64,000 nt of DNA from Anthoceros angustus (GCA_010909165.1 MU008166.1:248001-312000); one strand, 5' to 3'; shown: positions 46,876 through 58,489, counted from the stretch's first letter. The notes: generated by a model from the letters alone, not told the origin. A program made the numbers and translations.

Positions 46876-48569
46876 CCCCATCCACCTTCAAACTCGCCAA
46901 CCATAATATATGACCTAGAAGGTGGACGTTTTGTAGATTTTAGATTGGGGAAGATGGTAAATGTATGTGTGAAGAGGTGATAGTCCACGACATCGGTTTG
47001 TTGTATGCAATGGGTTTCATGGATTCTGTCTTCGCTTGTGGTTTGGAAGAAGCGTGTTTGTATGTGTGAAATTGGGAACGTGAAAACTTGGAAGGATGTG
47101 ACACTTGGAGCGTGTTTGGGCGTGGCGAGAAAAATATCGGCGTTAGAGGCACACACGCGTCTCGAGGAGCGGGAAAAATGGCAAAACACCGTGAAAAGAG
47201 TTCTGTGGAACCGGATAAGTACATGCTCCTCGCTATAGACGGAATGGACCGGAAGACCGAGATTCCACACTTTCGCGTTGGCCAAAGAATCTTGATGAGG
47301 ACCGTGTATCTGCGTAGTGGGTTGCATGATCCACAATTATACGACGCAGCAAGAGTGTTTTTGCACTATGCCAATTTGAGGAACGATCACGAATCGACAA
47401 TCGGATTATTCAAGATGTTATTCTTAATTATAAAGGAGTGCTACCCAAAGTGCTCTATTTGCAGCTTGACAACACTTGCCGGAAAACAAGAACCAGCTGT
47501 TGTTTGCGTGTTGAACATGCTAGTTGATATGGGAACTTTTCAAGGTGAAGGTTGGGTTCCTCCTTGTTGGGCACACTCACGACCAAATCGACCAAATGTT
47601 CTCTTGCTTTTCCAAAAGCTTGAAGCACAAGGAGGCACACACTCTTCCGCGTTGGCCGACATCTTGGTTCATGCATACACGCCACACCGGAGATCAAAGT
47701 TTTGCGGAGGTCCGGACTTCGGTCATATGTATGGCCGATTAGACAAGGCGATGGTCGCGCATATTCATCGGCGGTGAGAAAATTGAACAACTTATCTTTC
47801 CAGCCAGTTTAAAATCACCAGAGAAGACAAACCTGTGGTGGTGATGATTAGGAGCAAGCAATATTCGACATCGATGTATTGGGAAACCGAAGCCGGGTTG
47901 GAGTTTTTGAAATTTGTCCCCTCCAACGACATAACAGCTGCACGGCTGTCGGCCCTCCGGGCTCGAGACAAGAAAGGGACGTCGGCAGGGTTATCTCCGA
48001 CGGAAGGAGTGGCACATTTGAGAGCGGGTCTGTCGGAGCTGCGGCCATATGTGACTGGGACAGAATATGGATGGTGGGAAGCATTCTGGGTGGACCAAGA
48101 AGAAATCGCAATAATCGTGGAGAACAACATTGGGCTCGCACTAGAAGTGCCGTGGAAATGGTTCTCTCGGGCAGAATCGGAAGAAAGCAGACAACCACTC
48201 CAAGTTCCCGATGAAGCTATCCTAGAGGAGGCGTTGCTAAGAGAACTCCCCAACGGATATGTACTTGGGGCCTTACCGGCTTGGAAGGCGGCAGAAATGG
48301 CACGCTTGCATGGAGATGTAAAAGACATAAAGGAAGGATGTTCATCGCAGACCTTGTACCGATACGCATAATCGGCCTTCGGATTGGGAAAGTTAATCGG
48401 TGAGGTTGGATGTGGAAGAGCCTCATTTCGTTCACACAATGCGAGCACAGATGCATATGAAGGCAGATACGTGGAAGAATATGTGATTCCAGACCCATCC
48501 ACTGAGACAATGGGATTGGAAGGAAAAAGGGTGGGAAGGCAAATTTCGAAGAATGTTCAAGAAGTCTTC

Positions 48570-50920
48570 ATCAATAAAACGTCATCTTGTATTATGGGTT
48601 CGGTTTGAATTCCGTAAACATCTCTATTCCATTGACAAAAAGCGATCGAGGATAAGTTGAATGAATTGCGGGCTTCATCGAGCCACCAAAGTGCACCGAG
48701 ATAGTGACGAAGACGGTGAGGACATCGGGCCCTTGGACATGGAAGGTGTCAATTCGGGAGATGAGTGAAAAGATGTATGAAGTGGAGGCAAACATCGGTG
48801 GACATCGGTGACAAGAGGGTTTACTCTCTCGGTCAAGTGTCACCGCCAAGTGTTAGGCTCAAAGTGGGAGCTCGCGTTAGTGATAGGGAATCACTGTTGG
48901 TGCTATCATTCGGTGATCGGAAGTTGAAGAAGTTGGAGTCACTTCCCACGTGTAGGTTGCGGTCGGCGACATGGACAAATGGCGGCGGTGGGCGGCGCCA
49001 CCCATTTTTCACCATCCTCTAGTAGCATGGAAACCGTTTTCGCATCCGTATTGTACATTTTGTTAAATCGATATAACCCATCCGTGACGCATGCCTAAAT
49101 CCTAAATCGTGGAAACCGATAGTTGAAGGCGCCGCCCACCGCTCGAGCCCCTTCTTGCCAAAAACAAAAGACTATGGGTTCGGGGACGGTTCGGAAAGAA
49201 GCACCATTCTTTACCAATGATGACGAAGACGGTGAGGACATCGGGCCCTTGGACATGGAAGGTGTCAATTCGGGAGATGAGTGAAAAGATGGGGAGGCAA
49301 ACATCGGTGGACATCGGTAGACAAGAGGGTTTACTCTCGACCGTCAAGTGTCCGACCGCCAAGTGTTAGGCTCAAAGTGGGAGCTCGCGTTAGTGATAGG
49401 GAATGACCGTTGGTGCTATCATTCGGTGATCGGAAGTTGAAGAAGTTGGAGTCACTTCGGCCGTAGGTTGCGGTCGGCGACATGGACAAATGGCGGGCGC
49501 GCCGTGGCCGCCCGCCATTTTTCACCATCCTTAGTAGCATGGAAACCGCTTTTCCGCACCCGCGTATTGTACATTTTGTTCGCATCAGATATAACCCATC
49601 CGACGCATGCCTAAATCCTACATCGTGGAAACCGATAGTTGAAGGCGCCGCCCACCGCTCGAGCCCCTTCTTGCCAAAAACAAAAGACTATGGGTTCGAC
49701 GGACGGTTCGGAAAGAAGCACCATTCTTTACCAATGATGACGTGAAGATTGCCCAATGTCTTCAAAAGACCTTGTTTATTTAGATGTGCCTCAACAACCC
49801 GTTCCTTTTAGTCCTTCCGGTACTTATGGTAAGCAAGCATGGGTCGATATGCCAAATTCGATGGCGAACTCGCTAACCCTTTGTGTGATGGAGACACCGC
49901 CCGGACGTCAATTTCATCCCTTATCGACCCTTATTTTCAGGCCTTTTTGGGCGATGTTGCCCAAAGAATGCGACCCATCCCAAACCCCTTCCGACGATAT
50001 TTGGATGAAAACCTCTTCATCAATAAAAGCATCATCTTGTATTATGGGTTCGGTTTGAATTCCGTAAACATCTCTATTCCATTGACAAAAAGCGATCGAG
50101 GATAAGTTGAATGAATTGCGGGCTTCATCGAGCCGTGACCGGCGAGAAAACGGTGAGGACATCGGGCCCTTGGACATGGAAGGTGTCGGGAGATGAGTGA
50201 AAAGATGTATGAAGTGGAGGCAAACATCGGTGGACATCGGTGAACAAGAGGGTTTACTACTCTACAGTGTCTTGACCGCCAAGTGTTAGGCTCAAAGTGG
50301 GAGCTCGCGTTAGTGATAGGGAATCAGTTGGTGCTATCATTCGGTGGGGAAGTTGAAGAAGTTGGAGTCACTTCCAGTAGTAGGTTGCGGCGACATGGAC
50401 AAATGGCGGCGGTGGGCGCGCCCGCCATTTTTCACCATCCTTAGTAGCATGGAAACCGTTTTCCGCACGATCTGCGTATTGTACATTTTGTTAGCTGTAT
50501 ATAACCCATCCGACGCATGCCTAAATCCTACAATTGAAACCCCTTAGGTAGGCCCGGCCACCACGGCTGACCTTCTTGCCAAAAACAAAAGACTATGGGT
50601 TTGAGATGACGGTTCGGAAAGAAGCACCATTCTTTACCAATGATGGTATGAAGATTGTGCAATGTCTTCAAAAGACCTTGTTTATTTAGGCCTCATCAAC
50701 CCGTTCCTTTTAGTCCTTAGGGTACTTATGGTAAGCAAGCATGGGTCGTATTATGCCAAATTCGATGGCGAACTCGCTAACCCTTTGTGTGATGGAGACA
50801 CGGGACGTCAATTTCATCCCTTATCGACCCTTATTTTCAGGCCTTTTTGGGCGATGTTGCCCAAAGCGTGATCGACCCATCCCAAACCCCTTCCGATATT
50901 TGGATGAAAACCTCTCTTGT
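48570..50920. repeat. Imperfect tandem array of long units (about 650-1400 bp)
   Basis: Unit A (48570-49217), B (49218-50020) and C (50020-50640) share in order ATTATGGGTTCGGTTTGAAT, GGACATCGGGCCCTTGGACA, AGTGTTAGGCTCAAAGTGGG, TTGAAGAAGTTGGAGTCACT, TTTTTCACCATCC and CAAAAGACTATGGGTT. A second block (49740-50010, again 50640-50910) carries CAATGTCTTCAAAAGACCTT and CATCCCTTATCGACCCTTAT. B lacks the first ~120 bp of A, so unit boundaries are shifted. Identical stretches of 30-60 bp alternate with variable CG-rich spots. Short frames (e.g. KFDGELANPLCDGDTARTSI) look coding and may be C-terminal pieces of the DUF7869-like element. Confidence 0.85.
49488..49520. repeat. Perfect 12-bp hairpin in array unit B
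   Basis: AAATGGCGGGCG (49488-49499) pairs with CGCCCGCCATTT (49509-49520), loop of 9 nt. The homologous site in unit C (50401-50430) keeps 9-bp arms with a different loop; unit A (about 48977-49010) has a rearranged loop. Confidence 0.88.
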
Positions 50921-51804
50921 ATATTAACCCCTTCCAAGATTAGCATGTTACCAAGAGAAAGATGCTGGAGCGTACTCGGCCCTCTTATACTACGGTTCGC
51001 GCCTTTATATACACCTCTATTCGAATGAGGGGGCCGCAGTGCGCCCTAATCGCTGCCTACTATTCTCCCTATTCCTTCTATCTCCGCCGCTTGGTGGTGG
51101 ATGGCCCCTCGATTCCATCTTTGGCACCGAGCCAAAGCCGAGCCTTGACGATCAGCGCCTAATCGGATGATCCATGAGGCGGGACCTACCTCTCCTCGAG
51201 GGTCAGCCAGCGCACCGGCGGCGGCACGACCATGGCCACCACTAAGTCCTCCTCCTCCTCTTATCTCTCTGGCGGGCCCTGCTAGCCCTCCAAAGATGGA
51301 TCTCGCTGGTCAGGATCGGTGGCTCTCCCCACTCCACTCGAGTCTCGACCTCGGGACCCCGCCTCGACCGAGTCCAGGACCTCTAGGTCCGGCCTTCCTC
51401 CGGGGTCCGGCCTTCCTCCGGGGTCCGGCCTTCCTCCGGGGTCCTCCGTCCGGCCTTCTTTCTAGAGTTGGGACCTGGGCCCGGACTTGCCTCGGGTCCG
51501 GGGTCCTCTGGGCCCAACCTTCCCTAGAGTCCTGACCTCGTCCGGTCTCACTAGTCCTGGACCTCTAGGTCCGGCCTTCCTCCGGGTCCTCCGGGGTCCT
51601 TCCTCCGTCCGGCTCACTAGAGTCCTGACCTGGGCCCGGACTTGCCTCGGGTCCTTCCTCCGGGGTCCTTCCTCCCTCCTCCCTCAGAGTCCTGACCTCG
51701 GTCCGGCTCACTAGAGTCTGACCTCAAAGTCCAGACTTCCTTCAGGGCCGGACTTGAGTTGATTTTCTCAGAGTCAGGACAAAGTCCCACCCACTCGGGT
51801 TGCC
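50921..51804. repeat. CT-rich region with short tandem repeats
   Basis: About 51386-51448 holds the 18-bp unit GGTCCGGCCTTCCTCCGG in three to four tandem copies, with related GGGTCCTTCCTCCGTCCGG phrases to 51680. The frames are low complexity; no gene supported. Confidence 0.7.
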
Positions 51805-52990
51805 TCCTCACCGGCTGATCACGGGCTCATCCACTGAGCCCTCCCTTGGTTCCCGAGTGCCCGGTTGCGCCCCTTCCACGGCCTCCCCAGGGCCCTCCTC
51901 CCTTCCGTGCGGAGGTGCAGAGTGCTTACCTCCGGCAGGTCCTTCCTCCGTCCGGCTCCTCCCTCCTCCTCCCTCGCGATGTTGTCATCAAGCAGGCTCC
52001 TAGGGGTCCCTGGTGCTGTTGTCCCGGGTCCTTCCTCCCTCGCCTCCTTCCGAACCTTCCTGGAAGTCCGCTCACCGCCTAGAGTGGCGCAAGACCTCCG
52101 AGCCTTGAGGAGCTCTGCGTGGTAGTAGGCAAAGTCGGAATCGACTTGTTGAATTGCCTCCTCCACATGGGCCCGGGCACCCATTTTCCCTCCGGTGCTC
52201 CGGCGGTGGCATGCTTCACACCTGCCTGCTGCTTACCAACTGCGGTAAAGTGAGACTCCCTCGATACCAAGCTGCCTCCGACACCTCCTGCAGCCTTCTT
52301 CCTTTCACGCTCCTCCTCCCATGGTCATTCCAGCCCGCCGCTTCGGCCATGGAGCCGAGCTCCTCCTTCCCTGTCAGAATCGGGACGAGCAGCCGCCTCC
52401 TCACCGGCTGATCACGGGCTCATCCACCGAGCCCTCCTTGTTCCCGAGTGCCCGGTTGCCTCCCGGCCTCCTGTGGCCCTCCCTTCCTTCCGCATGGAGG
52501 TGCAGAGTGCTTACCTCCGGCAGGTCCTTCCTCCGTCCGGCTCCTCCTTTGCCTCCCTCGCGATGTTGTCATCAAGCAGGCTCCTAGGGGTCCCTGGTGC
52601 TGTTGTCCCGGGTCCTTCCTCCCTCGCCTCCTTCCGAACCTTCCTGGAAGTCCGCTCACCGCCTAGAGTGGCGCAAGACCTCCGAGCCTTGAGGAGCTCT
52701 GCGTGGTAGTAGGCAAAGTCGGAATCGACTTGTTGAATTGCCTCCTCCACATGGGCCCCGGGCACCCATTTTCCCTCCGGTGCTCCGGCGGTGGCATGCT
52801 TCACACCTGCCTGCTGCTTACCAACTGCGGTAAAGTGAGACTCCCTCGATACCAAGCTGCCTCCGACACCTCCTGCAGCCTTCTTCCTTTCACGCTCCTC
52901 CTCCCATGGTCATTCCAGCTCCGCCGCTTCGGCCATGGAGCCGAGCTCCTCCTTCCCTGTCAGAATCGGGACGAGCAGCCGCCTCCTCCG
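51805..52990. repeat. Tandem duplication of a 587-bp unit
   Basis: Unit 1 starts at 51805 and unit 2 at 52392, both with CCGCCTCCTCACCGGCTGAT. Most of the unit is identical, for example GGCAAAGTCGGAATCGACTT and GATGTTGTCATCAAGCAGGC. Differences are small indels (e.g. CCTCCTCC versus TTTGCC). Minus-strand coding remnants (see next entry) are present in both. Confidence 0.93.
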
Positions 52991-53663
52991 CCTCCGCTTA
53001 TCCTTTCCCTGAGGTCCGCCACTTCCTTCTCCTGGCCGGGCCGATCCCCGTCCGACTCGGCTTCCTCCACCTCCTGCAGCCTCGCGACGTCAAACTCCTG
53101 ACCGCCATTCCCTCCGCCTCCTTCGCCTTCTGCCAAGCCGAGGCGCCTATCTCCTTTCAAGTCTTGGATTCTCCTGCTGAGAATCACTGGCGCGGGCCCT
53201 GGAGTTGTAGCCCAAGGTATCTCGCCTCCAGCCTCGCCGCCGCCTCTACCTCCCTCGCAAGACCCTAAGGTCCCTATTTCTGCGACCTCCAGCCTCCTCA
53301 CTACGACCGGCTTTGCTCTTCACCAGACGGCCTTCAGTTGGTCACTGCTACCCCAAATTGCCTGCCTCCACCGGCCCGATCACGCTGGTAGTGATCCCGG
53401 CCGACTCCGCCTCCTTCCGCGCGTCACCGCGCCGTCTGACAAGTTGGGCCGATGGGCCACCAGTCGCGAGCCCTTCTCCGCCTCCTTCCGCCTCCCCTTC
53501 GTCTGCTAGAGATCTCACTGCTTGGGCCTCCCCGCGCATGCCTCAAATGCTCATCCAAATTGAGGACCTTGGTCCGGTCTTCCTGAATCGCTCGGACCTC
53601 GCGCTCCGCCTCCCGCCGTTTCCCTTCCTCGATGCGGCCGAGGACTTCACCATGCTTTTTCAC
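51819..53663 (-). pseudogene. Coiled-coil, gag-like coding remnants
   Basis: Minus-strand frames resemble the coiled-coil body of a plant retrotransposon gag-like protein: KKHGEVLGRIEEGKRREAER (53660-53600), ARLQEVEEAESDGDRPGQEK with EVADLRERI (53100-52995), and HVEEAIQQVDSDFAYYHAEL plus LKARRSCATLGGE (52750-52650, repeated at 52170-52060). Codon-like structure is obvious on this strand while the plus strand is low complexity. The tandem duplication and several frameshifts break the protein. No protease or reverse transcriptase was found nearby, so assignment to a retroelement is inference. Confidence 0.4.
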
Positions 53664-53699
53664 CGTGGGCTACATGTACGTGTGTGGACAATGGGCTCT

Positions 53700-54424
53700 C
53701 CTTGGGGTTAGGAAATAAGCTGGGTTTGTTTTTTTTCGTAGGTATAGAGTGTAAAATAAGGCGGAAAAGGAGGAATAAGCAGGCGGCCGGACCTGCTCGA
53801 GTGCACTCCGGACTCGGTAGGTAACGGACCCCGCAATGCGCTCAAGGGCCCCGACCACGCAGAACGGGATAAGTCCGACCCCACCCGGTCGAATGGGATA
53901 AGTACGCCAGAAGGTAATTTAGAAGTTGGGGCGTGAGTTAGACAGAGCGCGCCACGTGGCCGGCATGGAAGACGGCAGGCATGCAAAGAGCCAGGACTGT
54001 ACGCCGCAAAGCGTTATAAGCAGTATTCACGCCCGCTGCATCGCGCGACAAACAGAAGGCCGTGAGTAGGCGGAAGCGTATAGGCAGAGTAAGCCATGTG
54101 CTCTCGACGGACAAAGAAGAGCCACCCTCCGCTGATTGCCAGCCCGGCCCGAGGCAAGGTGGAGGCCATTCTTCCAAGCAACTTTGCGCGATCTTATGCT
54201 CACCGGCGTGACACCCGGCCCTCGCAGTTGTCTTTGTGATCGCTGCACTTCCGCCACCGAGGGAAGCAACCCACGCCGTGGCCAAGGAACGACAATTGCG
54301 AGCCTCACACTCCAGAATGGACGCAGGAGCGGGAAGATGGGACCCAAGAAGGCGGCGGAGGTTTGGGAGCCCCTGGAGCTTGGTGGAACGCTCACCGCCT
54401 GCGCCACCCGGACTGGCCGTGTTT
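53700..54424. other. GC-rich spacer
   Basis: No family recognised. Long overlapping frames on both strands follow from the GC-rich composition. Confidence 0.35.
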
Positions 54425-54770
54425 GGAGGAGGCGGGGAGCTGGTCAAGGAATGGCACAGGCGTTTTCGGTATGCGGACCGGCGTCACTAGTCAGTCGCCC
54501 GAAGATGTTGGCGGCCAACAAGGAGGTTCGGTCTAAGAGCCTTGAGAGGACCCTAGGAGGTGGACCGTGGAGGTCCCGAGGGCGTGTACAATCGTCCGGA
54601 GGAGGCGGGGAGCTGGTCAAGGAATGGCACCGACGTTTTCCAGCCGCTCGACCTTCACGCCGCCTAGTCCGAGTACGCCAAGATGTGGCCAACAAGGAGG
54701 TTCGGCCCAAGAGCCTTCGAGAGGACCTTGTGAGGTGGACCGTGGAGGTCCCGAGGGCGTGTACAATCGC
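54425..54770 (+). repeat. ~173-bp tandem duplication
   Basis: Units start at 54425 and 54598 with GGAGGAGGCGGGGAGCTGGT and end with GGGCGTGTACAATCG. Both encode GGGGELVKEWHRRF in the same relative frame and then diverge by indels. The second unit leads into the 54785-55678 frame. Confidence 0.88.
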
Positions 54771-54784
54771 CCAAATGGAGGAAA

Positions 54785-55678
54785 TTGGGGCGTAGTCCCG
54801 GAACCTCTCAAGGCCGGAGGAAGATAGAGGCGGCAAAGGCCGCCTGCTGGCTGAACGCAACGAACAACAACGGCTGGTTGATGTGGACTTCTTTGGAGCC
54901 GGAGGTAGGGCGTGGCGGGATCATTGTCCACTGGAACATGCTCACCAAGGTAGATCACCTTGGTGACAATCTGCTGGTGTTCCTGCATGCGCTGCAGAGA
55001 GGAAGGAGGGCAGACTGGGGAAGGATCATCTTCGCCAGGATCAATCAGGAAGCTCACAAGCTGAGGTGTGAGAAGCCTCCTCCGTCGGCGTTATCGCCGT
55101 TCTTAATTCATGTGTGGGGGCATGCGAACCTCCTGAAGGAGGGAGAAGAGGAACGCGCACTCCGGAAGGGGCTGGCCGCCCTACCGGAGGCAGAAGGAAG
55201 AGCGCGGGAGGTGGAGGCCCGTCCCGTCCGGAGCAAGAGGGCGCGGGAGGAAGACGACTGGGAGGGAATCCCAGACTCCATACGTCTGGAGCGGACTCCC
55301 ACCGAGGGAAGTGGGAGGACATCCCCGCTTCCTCCTCCCGGTGCCCCCACCGAGCCAAAGACAGGAGGAGGCGGCCCTGTATGGAGCCCGGCTCCAGCCC
55401 GACAGACTACCGGCCACCACGACGGCAGCTACCGAGCCCCGACTCCGGGGACCGAGGCGGAAGACGGCCACCGCCAACGCAAAGACTTTGACGGGCGCCT
55501 GCGTTCTTGCCCCGCCAACGGAGTGGCAAGAAGCGAGGAGGCGCATGGCGGAAAGGGACGCCGCCAAGGAGCGGAGGCCATCGGCGCAGCCCCACCGGAG
55601 GTCCTGCCTCCGACCGGGAGAGGCAAAGGTCACTCTAACCTCTCACCCTCCGAGCCCTGTGGAGAAAGAGGGCGATAA
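54785..55678 (+). CDS. Unknown transposon-type open frame (297 aa)
   Basis: A compact globular block comes first: KAACWLNATNNNGWLMWTSL, GGIIVHWNMLTKVDHLGDNL, HALQRGRRADWGRIIFARIN, FLIHVWGHANLLKEGEEER. A long Pro/Arg/Glu-rich tail follows. The first block resembles the 'plant transposon protein' domain that opens many plant retroelement polyproteins (a region before gag), but I cannot name it confidently. The first Met may not be the true start: the preceding tandem duplication encodes a compatible upstream block ending in another frame. The tail is composition-driven. Confidence 0.4.
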   Translation: MGRSPGTSQGRRKIEAAKAACWLNATNNNGWLMWTSLEPEVGRGGIIVHWNMLTKVDHLGDNLLVFLHALQRGRRADWGRIIFARINQEAHKLRCEKPPPSALSPFLIHVWGHANLLKEGEEERALRKGLAALPEAEGRAREVEARPVRSKRAREEDDWEGIPDSIRLERTPTEGSGRTSPLPPPGAPTEPKTGGGGPVWSPAPARQTTGHHDGSYRAPTPGTEAEDGHRQRKDFDGRLRSCPANGVARSEEAHGGKGRRQGAEAIGAAPPEVLPPTGRGKGHSNLSPSEPCGERGR

Positions 55679-56339
55679 AGAATTGGCGCCAAGAGGGCCA
55701 AGAAGGTGAGGCTCGGACCTCGTGCTCGGACCTAAGGGTCCCGATTAGGTCCGAGAGCCATCCGGACTCACTCCCGGGGCTCGGTATGGAGGTCCTTGAC
55801 GGACCGAGAGATGCCCGCCCCACGACGGACTTGGGGCCTCACTGGGTGCAGTGGAAGAGACACGGCGGGTTCCTGCCACCGTCATGGATGGTATGCTCTG
55901 GGACTCTACGGACGGCCGAGAAAACCTGTGAGGTGGAGGCAACAAGGAGGCGCATGGTGCTCCTCCAGAGCGATGGAGGCGGCCCAGAGGCGAAGGAAGA
56001 AGGCGCATCAACTAATCGGAATACCTTCAAGACTGCAAGTGCTGTCTCCTCTAACATCTCTTGCTTCTTGAGTATAACCACCTTCCTTTGTGAAATATTG
56101 ATACCAAAAATGTCATGCAACAACGTTCACAAGCTGGTGGAGCAGCCAATCCATTCGACGACCTGCTAAACTGGACTTGGAAACACATGCCCTCTCCTTC
56201 ATGTATCTGCGGAAGGCTTCAAACAGCGGAAGTGGTATTCTGCCCAGCATGTGGCAGCATCCTCGCATGGCAGAGCCACATCACTATTCCAAAATAACAA
56301 GCAATTCAGTTAGAGACGAACAGGAGAGCAGGAACCAAG
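55679..56339. other. Spacer
   Basis: No gene recognised; it sits between the GC-rich element and the 3' end of the MULE remnant. Confidence 0.35.
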
Positions 56340-57898
56340 TGCATGAACTTAAAGGTCCTATGGCACATACTTATGGTCCCGCCCCATTGTTCCTTGAAGT
56401 ATTTAACAAACGCAATTTACCTTTCTGCCCAACGTGCATAGAACAAGTCCAACATAGCTTCTGCTATAGCCACGCAAATATCTGCAGTGGAAAACCCATT
56501 GACATACATGATCTCACCAAGTTCAGCCCAAATCGAGATCCTGTCCGGCTCCGACCTTACCTTCTTCAATAGATTTTTCCTCCATGCCTTTCGCACGTGC
56601 CACAAACACAGCAAGATGGGCATGTTACAAGTCCAGACTTGTTGAATAGCAGATATTTCTGCCTGGTAGTCGTCCACAAGGAAGCTGCTCGGTGTCCAAG
56701 TAGAATCATGCTGCTCAACCCGGACGCGTAGTGCTGATAACCATGCCACCAATGTTTCAATTGTTGCCTTTTGTGAGATAGCCCATGCTACAGGCACACC
56801 GTTTAAGTGCTGATCGAAGGCCACAACGGTGAACAAATGGTATTTGTACTTGTTCATGCCGAAGGTTGCATCTAAAGCCAAAACACTGCAATTCCCATAC
56901 TTAATCATAGATTCCAGCATGAAAGAAGTTTGGATACCTAAGGCAAAGGGTTGCTCCTCGGTGGATTGATAGAACACCATGGAAGCATTCTGCCTAATCC
57001 AAATAGAAACTGAAGTTGAATCATCAGGGTGAAGTTTTCAATCACCTATGACCACATTTTTGGCAATGTTGATTACATCGTACTGTTGCAAGAAGTCATC
57101 CCTAATCTTTTGATAAGGCACTGCTTGGTTTGTAACTTTGGCATACAAAGCCTCTGTATGCCGACGCATGATCTCATCTATGGAAATGTTAGAGTAAAGG
57201 CAGTGTCTAACCCAATCTTTTTCTCATCTGACAGCCAAGCAGCCCGGACATCTCGAGCCATGCCCTGGTAAGAAACTCCATGACAAAGGATACCTGCCAT
57301 GTCGAGATGTTTGTCTTCGAAAAGCCCAATCTCTGCCACTTTTGGCCATAATAGTAACTGCTTCACTTGGAAGTTCGCTTGGCACCCATGTTTCACACCT
57401 TTCCCTCTGAGAACTTTGCACTTGGATGTCTGTGCCATGGATGGCCTAGTCGTCTGCTTGTCAAGTCCGTGGTAGGAACACCGTAACTGTGACAAGAGCC
57501 ATGAGTCAAGATCTTGATGCAAAAGGATTTTACGCACAAGAAGAGACATTCCCACATTCAGCAATAAGAAGACCAGACCAGGTGTATGTAAGGGCTGTGT
57601 GGACTGTAGGAGTATTGGGACGAGGTAAACTGTTGGGCCCTTTAGAGTCCTTCTTGTAGAAGTTGGTAGCATGCTCTGCATCAAATGCCATTCCTGCCAC
57701 AAAGTCTTCTACTCTGTTAAATGGGATATGAGCAATTCGCATAGTCTTCTTGTGACCTTGTGTCCACCGTGAGTGCTTCTCACTTGATAGAACCCAATGG
57801 AGGTCGCTGCTTTTGAAAGTCCCAACCTTCGGCAATTGCACAACAAATGGCACATCAGGAGGTAGTTCATCTACACTAGTACACAGATTTAGATCCAT
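56340..57898 (-). pseudogene. MULE (Mutator-like) transposase, decayed
   Basis: Minus-strand order matches a MULE transposase. An N-terminal region (57898-57530) holds LHWVLSSEKHSRWTQGHKKT. A Cys/His-containing block GVKHGCQANFQVKQLLLWPK with LDMAGILCHG is at about 57400-57290. The PF10551 MULE core (56980-56417) holds VLALDATFGMNKYKYHLFTV, VAFDQHLNGVPVAWAISQK, SSFLVDDYQAEISAIQQVW and LLCLWHVRKAWRKNL. The Asp residues of ALDAT and LVDD correspond to the DDE catalytic positions. At least two frame changes (near 57180 and 57000) break the protein, so it is inactive. Terminal inverted repeats were not located. Confidence 0.8.
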
Positions 57899-58489
57899 TT
57901 CAGACTAATGCTAAGTCTAAGCTTCTCCCTAATGTTGCTGCTAAGTGCACGTTGGCTTCTAAGTACAAGCTTCCCCCTAAACACCGGCTAGGCTTCCTCC
58001 TGCAAGATTTATGTAAGTCTTTGTTAATTCTCTAAGTGCAAGCTCGTGGCAGCTCACATCTTCGTTAAGATGGCACAGATCACAACGCGGTTGCAAATTG
58101 AAGGCTACAACGCGAGCTGGAACATTCTCTCTTATTAGGGGCCGATCGCATTGTGAAGATCGAGGCTTTGCAAAGCAACTTGCGGCGGGAGCGGGTGAAA
58201 CAAAGTCTTTTGAAAATGTGTGTGCAGAAGGTAAAGATTTCCCTAACCCAGATTTCCTACCTGAATGGTGGTAACCGTGATCTCATTCTACACCGCTACG
58301 GTCCGACGGAACGAGCTTGAAACCATGGTAGCATATATGCATAGCATGATCTCGGAAAGGCCATGGCCTGCCACGGGCGTGCGGTATGGTGAGTGACAGG
58401 CCTTAATGGCCTTCGGAGATTGATAGAGGCAGTTCTATCATTTCTTTGATCGAGCACCCATATACTTTGTCTTGTAGTGTTTCTCTCAG
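57899..58489. other. MULE 5' flank and dispersed repeat
   Basis: 58360-58430 is the inverted partner of 38608-38690. 57910-57985 contains repeated CTAAGTNCAAGCTT-like phrases. No gene. Confidence 0.45.

Larger units (their letters stand above)
45117..48500 (+). pseudogene. Decayed element gene with DUF7869-like domain
   Basis: Plus-strand fragments line up as one long protein. N-terminal: GNMYLRTSVGFASVS (45117-45455, also in the first tandem unit) and EDDRRIEFFPQANDPW. Then a Cys-rich knuckle region with CCNQMCMQRLTKQGLEQRYR and an LRMLWDR helix (45990-46230), KLEIWSLYKRQCQSSC and VKIPKSNS (46410-46530), and MLLAIDGMDRK plus RNDHESTIGLFKMLF (47220-47440). Finally VKVGFLLVGHTHDQIDQMF (47545-47600) and a C-terminal block STSMYWETEAGLEFLKFVPS (47850-48360). 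The order Cys-rich, IDGMD, LQLDNTxRxNKN-like, GHTHDxIDQxFS is that of DUF7869 proteins, found in multicopy transposon-like genes of many eukaryotes, function unknown. Frames change about six times. Confidence 0.65.

Noticed and set aside
46546-46900. Minus-strand frames over the hairpin region
   Set aside because: Antisense to the DUF7869-like gene order and generated by palindromes.
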